This document shows positions 46,883 through 60,000 of a stretch of DNA of 64,000 bases, piece by piece (position 1 is the first letter of the stretch; every line of letters begins with the position of its first letter). Origin of the DNA: Siphonodentalium dalli (taxonomy: Eukaryota; Mollusca; Scaphopoda; Gadilida; Siphonodentaliidae). The stretch is from the NCBI GenBank assembly GCA_032622095.1, contig CP136066.1:110631319-110695318 (forward strand). Reading direction: 5' to 3'. Made by a program: the position numbers and the translations under genes. The notes below the pieces were generated by a model. The model made no database searches, had not been told where the DNA came from, and saw nothing but the letters and a program-made list of their open reading frames with translations.

Positions 46883-47773
46883 TAAAGTGATAGCCCCGCT
46901 TTTTCGCGGAATAATTTTAACTCCTACATTTCTTCAGAATTGCCCATCAATGGAAAAAATGTGTTCAAAAACAATATCACTTCTGTGGTTCTTTATTTAT
47001 CACTCACAATTTAACCCCACCCCCTTTAACACATTATTCATCAAAAAAAGCACAAATTTCCACCACAGGTCATGTTCAGGCCCCATTTTCACACAGTTTT
47101 TGGGGTCTGGTGTTGCAAACTTGCCTCAGCTAGGGAAGACTGTACAAGATCCTTTCCATGAGAGAACTTCTGGTAATGTGAGGTCATTGAGTCCAGATTT
47201 GAGCAGCTGAGCATGAAGCACATGACTTTATCAGCACATGGAAGACTAAAATATGATATTTTCAGATCTGCAAGGGTGATCCGAGATAACTGGATGTGGG
47301 TGTATATTGAATTAGTTGAACAAAATATGCTCTCTTTGAAGTGCTGAAACATTTTCTTATATGTGTCCAAGTTTTAGTGCTATTAACCTTCAAATGACCA
47401 TACCCACCAGTGGAAATGACTAACTTGTATGATATATATCTGTATATCACTGGCTATAAAATCCAAAATACTTGTCAGATTAGCTTCTTATAACAAGTGA
47501 TATGTGTCTCATTGACATGCTCATGTTATGGGTCATTTGCATTATCATGTGACTACTACCACCTTGAAAACATTGAAAATACCTTGAAAAATTGGCAATT
47601 ATTTTGAAAAAATCATACTATTTTTGGCTGATGTAAGAGCAAGAAGACATCAGCAGCAAGAATAGCTACACCATGCATGAGAGATTCGTTGGACTGAAAG
47701 ACCAGGCTGTTAAAAATGCAATAAAATACTTTAAAGTGACTCCCAGGAATCAAAAAACTCATTTTCCCCTTTA

Positions 47774-48225
47774 GGTTACACAGGTGTAAATGTTTTCCAT
47801 AGGCCTCAGTGCTAACGTTTTAGCGTGTACTATTGGCAATATAAACATTGGGTCCAAAATTTTCTTTAAATTTGAAAAATTGACACTTTGGGAAACTTTT
47901 TGCACAAAAAAATCAGGTACGACAGGCAGGGAATTCACCTTTAAATCTTGTGTTTTCCTAACTAGTGTCAGAACCGCATAAAAAATACTGTCATATTTTA
48001 GACCACAACAAAAAATTCAAACTTCACTACAGAGGGTTAATTCCTGTGCCAATGGCTATTTTACCAGTGGGAAACCATAGGGAAGAGGTGTGATGATTTT
48101 TTGTATGCAAAAAGCACACCAAGGCTATTGACCAATCAGGGCCCAGTGTCTATTTTATTCTCTCCTATATATTCCTCCCGTATCCGCTAGAGGTCTCTCC
48201 GAACCTTATTTACACCAGTGTAACC
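47774..48225 (+). mobile_element. TIR element, second of a direct pair
   Basis: Same orientation and ends as 46430-46882, differing by a few substitutions and single-base indels. The pair is separated by 891 bp of unrelated AT-rich sequence with no gene. Confidence 0.85.
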
Positions 48226-49127
48226 ATTAATAGTTAACGGAGTTCGATCGGGGATAGACTACACGGAGACTGCTGACCAACTACACCACAATATTCTGCA
48301 TGCGAATTAATGAATATTCCATTATATACGCATGTGCAGCATATAACTTTGCAGTTACACGGAACCTTGTCTGAGGTAAGTCGTTTGTGTTGGTGATTGA
48401 GCGAAAATGCATTGAGTTTGATTATATTAACAACATGTTTTCATTCCAGTTCACAACACATGTGTGTTACGAGTCTATTATATTTACCTCGAAATGTAAG
48501 TCGCATTATAGTCTGGATTGTGTTTTTGAGATCTGCATGCAAGCGTGAAGTCAAGCTTTGTTAAGTTTTAATGGGATATACGCCTAGACACCCGACCCGC
48601 TGATGGGTAAACAAACAACAACTAATAGCATTAAGCTTTAAGTGCTACGTTAGGCGGTCGGACCTAGATAGCGTTTATAGTTAAATAATAAATTTCCCTA
48701 CAATTTCTGATGAATATATGTGCGCTTATATATTCATACAGAATATCCATATATATATATGGAAATATGAAAAATGGATCGAAACTATATAAGCGGATTG
48801 AAAAATTATATCCATAGCGCACTCTCTATCTTGACTCATCGGAATCATGCAGTCACCCTTCTCAGACTGGGAAGACATATGCAGGGAAAACCAGACCCAT
48901 CACTTTATTATCTTTTTATGTGTTGGTCTGGAAATCTGTATCCGAAAAACGTCGGATTCGTTTTCTTAGAACATTTTTTTTTTAAGAAAACCAAACAAAC
49001 GGGTACAGAAAACCGTGTCTGACCGCGACGACAGCTGATATTAGATTGACCATTAACTATTCACGCTTTCTGCGCATATACCTGTTCACTCAATGACAAT
49101 CATACTTTACACCAATCGCACATACCG

Positions 49128-52100
49128 ACAAGAAAACCATAGTCAGAAATGGTAACGCCACCAAGATCGTATTATTAGCCATAAATATAAATCATAATAT
49201 AAAATATATTGGTTACATGAATGGACCGCCTCAGAATTCCGTTAAGATAAGTAATTCTTCGAATTATTACAATGAACTACGGCTTATAAATTACTGCAGG
49301 TTTCTCATTCGCCACACCAGAATGCTTCTAAATGCGGATCAAAGCTAAGAGTGCGTGGCACAGCCATTGTTCATAGACATTTTACAGATAGCGAGAATGA
49401 TGCATGCTGGGAACGAAAGCATCCACAGCAAAGCCATGTGCTTACGGAGGCATGCGTTTATTATAGGGGATTTATGGTGGGCCTATAAAACTAATTATAA
49501 CTTTGTTATCTGTCATAGTTTATGCGTGAAATTTTAAACATATATACCTGGACATCTACCCCTTCCAGAATGTTGAAAAACATTTTCAGTTGCTCATCGT
49601 ATTTTTATAGACGAAATAGTCCGAAATTCCAGAAAATTGCGCTAACTGCTCAATGTTTTAATGTGTTACAAAACGTCTGATAAAAATAGTTCTATCGGGA
49701 ATATTCACACCATTTTTTTTCAGAGAACATAGTGTAAATATAGTCCTATCGGGATATCGTAAAGGAGATTAATTAAACCCCTCAGACTGCCGAAACTGAC
49801 GACATTAAATTCGCTTTTTCGTGTCCCGCGGAAATGAAACTTGTCTGTCCATTGATGACGTTATTTATTTGACATAGTATTTTTTTCTTCTGTTGTATTT
49901 GAACACTTGTTGCACGCGCAGGCTGCACGATCATAATAACTTCAACCGATAAGCGCCGACTGATACCCGCGCAACAGTTTGTCTCAAATAAATTGTTATC
50001 AAAACGCAGGTTTATGGCCGCGGACATAAGCCGATTAAGTGTAATGTAATTTATCCATGAACTTGACTGAAAAATTGTGATTCTATCACCATTAGCCACG
50101 AAAATGGGACCTCTAAACAGGCAAGTTTGATTTTCGGCGGACACGAACAAGCGAATTTATTGTCGGCAGTTTCGGCAGTCTGAGGGTTAATTAATCCCGA
50201 ATTAAACGGAACTACTTTACGATAGTCCGATAGGACTATGTTTACTCTATGCATGTTCTCTGAAAAAATAGTGTGAATATTCCCGATAGAACTCTTTTTA
50301 TCAGACGTTGTGTAACACCTTAAAACATTGAGCAGTTATAGCGCAAACCGAAATGTGTTGTCTTGCAAGATATCCCACCGCTTTAGCTAAATTTACCTTC
50401 CTACAATATCCATAAAGAGGATCATATATTATATACCCACGGTTTTAATTATAGAATATAAAATATATTGGTTTCGCGAATGACCAACTCAGAATTCCGT
50501 TAAAATAACAATAACAACCAGCACCTATAACGAACCGTTTTACTGGACTTGGCCTACTGGTCGCGTAGTTCCGACTTTAAATAAACGGAATTTCCAACTC
50601 TATAAATAAAAGCCCCACAATGCATTCGCCCTGTCCACCACGCAATATCAAAATCTCAGCAGCTAGATACACCACAGGTGGCGTAATAAATGCTCTTTAT
50701 TATTTCCATATCAGGAATACAGTAACAAACAAGACAGCAGTAAAATAAATGGGGACAAAAAGTTAGTGTAATCATGTATGAAATTTCCAACTGTTAAAAT
50801 TCTTTATAACAGTTGTGACTCCCACCGCCTCAAAATACCTCCATCATTCGATCCCCGTCCCCATCATAATGGGGACAATAATTACTAGTTGGGATACCAG
50901 GCAATGGTAACCATGTATTTTAACCTTTATGTTGTAGTGTAATAATGTATGAAATTTCCAACTACATGTGCATTAACTTTTTTTTACAAAAGTTGTGAAT
51001 CATACACACTCAAAATCTAACTTCCACCCCCACCCCACTACACTGTCCCTTCCACTTAAAAACATTATGGAGATCAAGTTGGCCACAGGTGTTCAGTTAT
51101 TATACCCCACGTGTCTTGGACTGTTGCCAAATTCATAGTGCTCCATTAGAGGGCCTGCTTGGACTGTTGCCAAATTCACAATGTTAACTGCAGAGAGGTT
51201 GTATGTTATTGGAGACGTTCTAATATGACAATAGGCTGGCCTAATTAACGAACCATGCACAGCTAAATACACACAAGCAACTTTTAATCTTCAAATAGAT
51301 ACAATTGTCGGCCTCCAAAATTCAATATACTTTCTTATATACAAACAAACATTGAACTCATACCATTGTTTCACTTAACCAAAATAGCGAATTTCCCCAA
51401 AAGAACGCATATAGACTGCGCATGCGCAATTATATTAAAATACCCACAATACACTTCACGAGGCTCACAATGGGTTATAATATTTGTTTTCCAAATTTGT
51501 TTTATCTTCAACTAAAAACAAATAGTCTATCGAAATAACTTTCAAATTAATATTACACGTTTCTATAAATAAGCAAATTAGTATATATAAACAAAGCGTA
51601 TTTCATTAATATTTGACTACAAAAAATACTCGGAACACAACTGTAAATAAACTAACTTGAGAATCTCAGTCACTCGCACCGTCACAGTCTCAGTCTCACT
51701 ATCGAGCTGACACTCAGAACAGCATCCGAAGCCGGAAATTTGGAAATTCGCCATTTTTGTTCAAACAATTTTATTCTTTACAAAATACAAATTATCGGGT
51801 TAACATAAAACCATTCAAAAATTGAAACAAACTTAAATAATAAATAAATTAAACCATAAACTCTTACCATAATTACAGAAAATAAAAGATGGCCGTTACT
51901 ACAAAAAAAACAGACATGCGCACTCCAATTAAAATTACCCATAATTCAGTTCACTACACCAGGGGCTCCCAACAGGTTATACAATATTTTCAGGCTATCA
52001 GATTATTTATATTTTCGACTTTAAGTTTACAATTTGAGCCTGTCCTCACTCTATCGATACGATTTATCATAAACATATTATACACCAGTGGCGTTAACTT

Positions 52101-52532
52101 TACAACTTCGGCATCTACGTGATTATATCGGTACGATTCAGTAAGGTACAAACAATCTCCATAAAATACCCACAATTCAGTTCACTACATGCAGGGGCTC
52201 CCAATAGGTTATTCCCATTTATTATGGGCTCCCAATAGGTTATACAATATTTTCAGGCTATCAGATTATTTATATTTTCAACAACATATTATTACACCGG
52301 TGACTTTAAGTTTACAATTTGAGCCTGTCCTGACTCTATCGATAGGATTTATCATATTTTCATAAACGTATTATACACCGCTGGCGTTAACTTTACAATT
52401 TCGGCATCTACGTGATTATATCGGTACGATTGAGTAAGGTACAAACAATCTCCAAGAATACATTCGCCCTGTACTCCATGCGATATAAAAAAACCAAATG
52501 CTAGAAACACCACACTAGGTGGCGTAATAATA
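49128..52532 (-). repeat. Large inverted repeat, copy B
   Basis: Reverse-orientation partner of 21635-25496, starting CAAGAAAACCATAGTCAG and ending at the complement of TTATTACGCCACC. It lacks the ~920-bp insert of copy A but has about 455 bp (51424-51880) that copy A lacks, and a small extra word near 52165-52195. Contains the same 200-bp-TIR foldback element at 49640-50360. Confidence 0.85.
49640..50360. mobile_element. Foldback element with ~200-bp TIRs nested in copy B
   Basis: Reverse-orientation copy of 24278-24995, with the same arms (GCTCAATGTTTTAATG, CTATCGGGAATATTCAC and their complements). Present at the same internal site, so it predates the duplication of the larger unit. Confidence 0.8.
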
Positions 52533-53394
52533 AATGACCCATTAACTCTGCGAGTGCTGTGAAGACAGTAATGTTCCCATATACTCCGTAACGCGGAAAA
52601 TATTATATATATGCGGGCACCTCCAACTGCGCGGGCTGGTTTTTATGTGGGGATGCCTCACTGCTCACTGCGTAGCGATAAAAAAACTTCCACCATGGTA
52701 AAAAAAAATGTCTCATAAAGTTGAAACATTTCAGATGCATTTCACCCCTTTGAAGACCAAAAACGTATTTAATGCGACAGAAGGCGATTGCTTGTTTAAC
52801 ACGCCCAATGGTTAACTGAAGTTGGTTGCCGGGGACATACATGTAGTCTGTCGATGGGCTGGGCGACATTGAATAAATTGGTAATAATGCGGTTTTTTTT
52901 TGTCATTGTGTGCGGCTGACAGTGTAAAAAGAACATACCCAAAATCGGCTGAATTCCTCTTAGGGGAAATTCAAAATTTTACTTGGTGTCCAAGATGATC
53001 GCCTGTATCGAAAACTAACGACTATTCACAATGGAAACTACAATTTCATAGCCTTAGTCTAAATCAACATATATATATATATACAAAAGTCGTGTACTAA
53101 TAGGTCATATTTGAACAATAACGCCTCTTAAGTGGCCATCAAAAGGGCCGAATCGATCAGAATTGTGGATGATTATTTTCGATAGTGATGTCACGTGGAA
53201 CCAACAGGCTGCATGTCAACCGGAACGTCGATGAATAGTATGTACATAGAATGTCATACATACCACATATTTCCTCTATTTATCTTTTATAAACCATCTC
53301 CATTTGTGTATGTACATTGGATTAGAGAATATATAACGCATGGTTTATAATATGTGGTCTAATTTGTACATAATTAAAATGCGATCCGTGTCGG

Positions 53395-53455
53395 AATTCG
53401 AACCCATGTTCAGGTTGATGCACAGCTCAACTCACTGTACAACTAATCCCTTTTA
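53395..53455 (-). repeat. Possible tRNA-related SINE head
   Basis: On the minus strand a B-box-like GGGTTCGAATTCC (53393-53405) follows a weak A-box-like TACAGTGAGTTGAG. No tail or target duplication was found, and no cloverleaf is claimed. Confidence 0.3.
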
Positions 53456-53651
53456 AGAATATCCCGATGATCCACGTGTTTAGGTCGTGGATACCAGCAT
53501 TGTCTGAATTAAGGTCATGGCTCTAACCGACGCATGGACGAAAAATTACTTCAAAGCTTTATTTGAGTTGGGGGACATGGTGTGTATAATGTAACTTTAG
53601 AAAATTGAACCTATTGTTTCATATTTTAGACAACTCAACAATACCAACGCA

Positions 53652-54042
53652 ATGGTATTATCGGATCTGCTCGATGCCAAGACAGTGATCATCGCAGTTA
53701 TAATCTTCCTCCTAGTCAAACTGCTGCTGCATACAAGACGAAATAACCTACCACCGGGACCAAGACCGTGGCCATTAAATAACCTACCACCGGGACCAAG
53801 ACCGTGGCCATTTTTCGGAAACCTTAAACATTCATTTCGAGCTGGCTCTTTGGTCGCTAGTAGGGTGCTCGTCGCAGAATACGGACCTATTTACACGATA
53901 TATTTCACAAGAACGCCTATTGTCGTCCTGGCGTCTGTAGATGTCATCCAAGAAGCGTTTGCCAGAAATGGTCCGAAATTTGCAGATAGACCGAATGATT
54001 TTTTCACAGTGCAACTATCAAGGAAGGGCGAGCAAGATATGG
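53652..54042 (+). CDS. P450 exon 1: membrane anchor, hinge, N-terminal domain
   Basis: The exon encodes an N-terminal helix (VIIAVIIFLLVKLLL), basic HTRRNN, then the hinge NNLPPGPRPWPL present twice in tandem, FFGNL, YGPIYTIYF, TPIVVLASVDVIQEAF and FADRP. This order is standard for CYP2 enzymes apart from the doubled hinge, caused by an exact 36-bp repeat (53742-53777 and 53778-53813). It ends at GTAAGG (54043) with one base left over. The open reading beyond the donor is intronic. Confidence 0.9.
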
Positions 54043-57000
54043 GTAAGGTTTTCACTTCATATAGATATCCTTTTTTTATATTTAAAGACAACAGGTGCAC
54101 TTTGAACTTGACGTGTCCCCTTCTCTTATACACAAACGATACATTAATTTGGTTATTTTACACAATGATACATGAATTTGGTTATTTTACACAATGACTG
54201 TATAGTTGCGCTGTATCGCGCTGCATGAACACACTGGTCCCAAAGGCCACAGCCGCATTTTATACAATAAAAAAGATTGAATATACATTCAGTAGTTATA
54301 GCCTGTTTTATGGCATTATATCCCCATATATTCTCATACACTTAGTTGGAATGTTTCTGAAAGTTGTACCAGTTTGAGTTTAAAGAGTGCTCATTTCTTC
54401 GGTAGATCACTTCACTGCTTGTTGGAAACACCGTGAGTTCTGACAAACTTGTCCAGACAAATGCACCGATCAGGTTATTTTAATTCCTTGTGCGATCACA
54501 AATTATATATATAAGAGTTACATTTATTGACATTACATTACATTAACTATCAACTGGACATACGATATAATCAAATTGAATATTGAAAATGTACCCATTT
54601 ACAAGACCGGACATAGTTAGATACACGTGTAATTCTTGCCAGCTGCTTGAAGTTACGATTTTGCATTATTATTCCCCAACAATACAAGATAAATAGCTGG
54701 TGCTATACATATTCCATTTAAATGTGTTTTAAAATATATGCAGCGTAATCAACCATATCATTTTCTAACAATATTGACATTTTCTTTTCTATATCAGAAA
54801 AAATATATATATATTTCCAGTGACCGGAGCTCCTATTTACAGGTCTATATGACGCTATTATTCTATAACTCGGAATGAATACAGAAATTTCAGGGAAGAG
54901 AGACACACCTCGCCAGAAACAACTTATATAATGTTCAGGACTGAATTGAACCGCGTAATGCTGAAATTGGCACTGTCTGTCACCCCCTTTCGTTCAATTG
55001 GGTACCCAGTTTTTTTATTTTTAGTTGGGTACCCCGCTTTTATAAAATTAGCATTTGGGTACCCAGCTTTTACAAAATTAACATTTGGGTACCCAGCTTT
55101 TATAGAACAGTATGCAGGACCTATGTCCTATGGCTACCATTCTTCTTCGCTATTATCTTCAATCATCGCGACGAATATTTATCAAATATATAAATAAGAT
55201 TCACAAATTTAACTGGTTCATTTCAAAAACAACTTACGGCAATCACGTTCTGTGTTGTAAATGTAATGTAAATGTTATATACAACCTTGTACTCAACTGA
55301 AAGTTTTAAAAAGCTGGCTACCCAACTGAACGAAAGGGGGTGAAAGTGACAATTTCAGCCCTAGTAACTGCTTGCTTATGTCATGTAACTCAGGTTATAT
55401 CAAAGAGAGACGAACAACTCTAAAACGGTAAATGCAAATTGGGCATCAATAGTTTTTTGAAAATTTGAATGTTTTTTTTAATTTTTTGAAATTTTAGAAG
55501 TTTTTTTATTTTATTTTTTATTTTTTGAAAACATAAAGTTTTTCTCTGCAAGTGTCACTTTAACATTCATCCACAGTGAGTGCCTTGTGTCACTTTAACA
55601 ATCATCGACAGTAGGTGCCTAGTGTCCCTTTAAATTCACTTTATGAGTACCGAGTGTCCCTTCAGCACAAGACTGAAGCTACCCCCACCGAGATCCTCAC
55701 GTAATATACATGTAGATAATACACCGTTCATAGGGAGTAACCTAAATCTGATAGTTGGTTAACAGGTAAAAAACACTACCACTATGTCTCACCTGTAATT
55801 AGAGTAATGACGCAATCATATGTCTAGACTGCCCCCAAACAGGGTGGGTATCATCACATGTGTATTTCAATAACATGCTCTCACCAGAACGTGACAAAAA
55901 AAGAATTAGCACAGAATTATTGTTTTTCATTTATGATATTTTACGCAGGTGTTGTTTTTTCGAACGGGGAATTGTGGGACGCAGAACGCAGACTGGTCGT
56001 ACATTCGATGAAGGATATGGGAGCTGAGAGAAGGAGATTAGAAGAAAGTATTCACAATGAGCTGAAATATCTTATCCATGAGATTGAGAGACAAGAGCAG
56101 ACTCCGTTCGATCCTACCGATATTTTACAGAAATCAGTATCAAACATAATTTCTACGATTATATTTGGATCAAGGTAAAGGGATAATGTATATATGGTGA
56201 ACACAGACTACTGACCAGCTACGCGTTCGATAATCTTATACAACCCTTCCATGCCTGGAGCTTCCTGAAGTTTTGCGAAAACCCTGAATAGAGAGTATAG
56301 TTGGGCGCGAAGCGCCCGGGGTGGTCGAAAATATCAAGCGATCTTCTCCTTCACCCCACGATTTGTTGTTTTGATGTTATCTTGAACACAACGAATCATC
56401 ATGTCTGACCGTGGCAAAGTAGACGGATAACTCTAAAATCAAGTAGTTACCATTAACAATAATAACCACTTGATTTTACAGTTATCCATCTTACACCCGA
56501 AATGTGTCCGTTTTGAGCACGTGGTTCTGCTAACTTGTGGTCCACATCTCCAATAATTAAATACTTCAAAAATCTATATCTAATCACTCTGAGCTTTGAT
56601 GCATGGGTTCCTCGACTCGAATCAAATATTTTTTATCCCCAAAGCCAAAGAAATATTAAAGATACGGTTGGCCTTCGCGGTGGGTATCATGTGAAAATAT
56701 TTCCACCCGTCAAAAACCGCCACAAACAGAAAGAACATCAAAATTTAGACAGACTTTGTCCGTATACAAATAAGAAATATCGCATAAACAGTATGTTATG
56801 GTCATACGTTTCACCATTGTTATGTAAACAAAAGCATAAAAAGTTACTTTTCTGGTGTTTGTTTATATTATGATGGTAAACATAAAGAGCGTTCTTTGTT
56901 GGTGAATTCCTGATATGGAACTAATAAAGAGCGTTTATGCCATTTGTGTGTGATTAGCCAGTCGCATTGTGCTGTCTTCCGTAACACAATCAGGCTCTTG

Positions 57001-60000
57001 CTTAGGTAAAATATAGAAGGTGTTTAGGATAACATGCTGTTTAGGCGATGGTCATGGTATATATGAACGAAACTGTATGCGTTTTAATGTTTTGCTGTTT
57101 ACGGTGATTGGAACAAATATGAATATTTTCGACAACTAAGGCCTCACGTGCCTTTAATATAGGAGCGTCTGATCGGATTGAGTACCTTTAAAATACTATA
57201 CTAATTCTCGCTGTGGTCAAAGTTTTGCTGCTTCGTGTGATCAACGTACATGTAGGTTTATTAGTTAAATATGACATGTTAGTCCAGAACAGCATGTTAT
57301 CGAACTATGTGAGTATCGCTTCAATTTGCCCTTAAAATGAGTAATACCATTTTACGACATCACTAAATCCGAGTAATATCGTTTTACGACATACCGAAAA
57401 TGCTGAATTAATGTGTAGATATCGATTTTGAAAGAGTTGTCAGTTATTAAGAGGCGATCTAATTAATGCATGTAGTATATTTCTTGGTTGTTTTGATGTT
57501 AGGCCCGATATCAACCCTCGGTGATCTCATATCAGCCTGAGGCCGAAGGTCATGGGATGATATGAGGTTACTGAGGGCTGATATCAGGTCAATAATATCA
57601 AACCAACCAAGTGATATCCTCTCTTTCAAATGACTGACGTCACACAAGTATATGTCTACACATTATTTAGTACAAGCGGAAGTTCGGAACTCACTTCGTC
57701 CGAATGTGTCGCCTAATTCGAAGTTAAATGTCCGACGAGCGTGTGCCGATTGTATTTAGCAGTGGGATAGAGTTTCGGCATGTCGTAAAACGATATTACA
57801 CGGATTTATGATGTCGTAAAGTGATATTACTCGGACAGGTGATGTCGTCAAATGATATTACTCGGTTCAATTCATGTATTTCGATAAAAAGCAGTTCTGG
57901 GCAAAAAATGTCATATTTAGTTAATAAATAATGATCATGGGGTAGGCGTTTAGTTTGATGATTGAAGTTTATATATAAGTCGCTTGAATTGCGTTCTCGG
58001 AATTGTGCAATGTTTGAAACGATCCGGTTGGTGCAGGTAAATAAGCACAACAGTGTTAGTGTCATATGAATAACTGCTTCATAAGAACACGTGTCTTATG
58101 TTTGCTCTTGTAAGTTTCAGAGTTAGGAACATTCGTCATAATTGAATCGTCGTTTCACCTAAATAATTAGCTCATCAATAGAGAATAGCCAATAATCTAT
58201 GCAACAATTTTTGCCAGCTATGTTTGAACCTGTGAGTCCCCATATAGATATGACTGTTGAGAGGATATAAGTTGTCAAGTGAAATCGATCACCTTTTTTA
58301 GAGGTTGTTAAATTTGAACGTCAAAATCTCCCGAAAAACAAATCTGCTCGATAATCGATGTTTGTGCAGTATCCCCGATGAGTTGTTGAGATAGCTCACA
58401 AGTTTAATAGCTTGCATATTTATTTTATTTTGTTTTAGAAATTATCGTGAAAAAACAAATGTTGAAATTGTCAGGCCTGAATTCTTGCCGCCATTTGCGA
58501 TAAAATTAATTTAAGTTAATCTTCAGTGATTCCACCCTGTAGGTTCGACTATGAAGACCCAATGGTGGAAAGGCTTCAAAATATACTGCAATACCCCAGT
58601 AAAGCAAAAGTACGAGTAGACATATTTAGCCCATTGAACTTCTATCCGATTCTGCAAGTGCTGTTCCGCGTCGCTCGAAAGGTAAGCAGCTTAGTTACTC
58701 AGCGAGTTTTGTAATTTCGTGGGGTTTGCGCGCCAAAATAGATTTAGAGTACAAACTTAAAATGAGTTTGTCTTGATATTTTGTGTGAATTGTAACTCGA
58801 GGAGCCAATGACATATTAGAAAGTGTTTGTTGATTATTTAACTTAAATTTTCGTGAAACATGTCTGTTGAGAACCACAATATGTAGACCATGTAGACTCA
58901 CTATAGAGGGTCCCCGTTGGGGGTGTCCACCTTGAAATGTTTAACTACACCCAGTACACTCCTGTTGACATAAGTAGCTCTGTCGAGTTCTGAATGTGCT
59001 TCCACATTATGCTTCCATTGAATCTAGAGTTTTATCATGAAAATAACCAACAGTTGATTATTGTGATGCCACGTTCACTTTGCACACAATATAGGAGGTG
59101 GCAATGTTACAGATATCTCTCGATCCACCGACGGCTATTTTGGTCATCCACAATGAAACATTCTTAGTCCACTTCCCTATTATTTATTCGCGGATTGATT
59201 GGCAAGCTGTGTAATGCAAGTATTTGTCAGTCGAATTGAGTTTCAGAATCGTTGATATTTTCATATGAGCTCATTAGCATTAACCGTGTCATATAGTCGT
59301 ATATCTCATGTCAACAACAGTTCAGCAATGCCGGCAAGACATTTGGAGATATTACGAACGAATTCGCAGCTCAAGTGTCTGACAAAATAAAGGATCACAG
59401 AAGTACATACGATCCCAGACATATGAGGGACTTCATCGACATCTACATACAGTCAACCAACGACAGTGGGGATCACAATAAATTGAGCGGTAAGTCATAT
59501 ATCTTCTCATATATATTTTGAAGACCTCTGTCTGTCTGTATGTCTGTATGTCATTTATACAAATCTACGATTCTCGACCGATCGGGACGAAACTTGGTAC
59601 GTGTGTGTAGTTTGACCAGGCGGTCGTCCTTGTCGTATTGGCGAGCCCGTGCGACGCCCGTGCAGCGCATGCGCAGACGAGATCTCGGAAACGGGTGGAG
59701 CTATCGACTTGAAATTTGCTATGTGAATGTATCTTGCGCCGGATACGATTTTTATCGGGTCGCCGAGCCCGTGCGACGCAAGCTTCGCGCATGCGCAGAC
59801 CAGATCTCGGAAACGGGTGGAGCTATCGACTTGAAATTTGGTTTTTGAATAGCCCGGACAACGTCGGGCTCATCGGCCGGTCTCATATATATTTTGAAGA
59901 CCTCTGTCTGTATGTCCTTTATAGAATCGAAAACGGGTTGACCGATCGAGACCAAACTTCCTATCTAAAGGTAAAATCCCACAGGAATCGTCGACGTCGC

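Noticed and set aside
53393-53455. A true tRNA gene
   Set aside because: Only the B-box-like word is good; no cloverleaf could be drawn with confidence.
54931-55197. 88-codon reading with repeated GYPAF units
   Set aside because: It is a translation of a 30-bp minisatellite inside a MITE in P450 intron 1.
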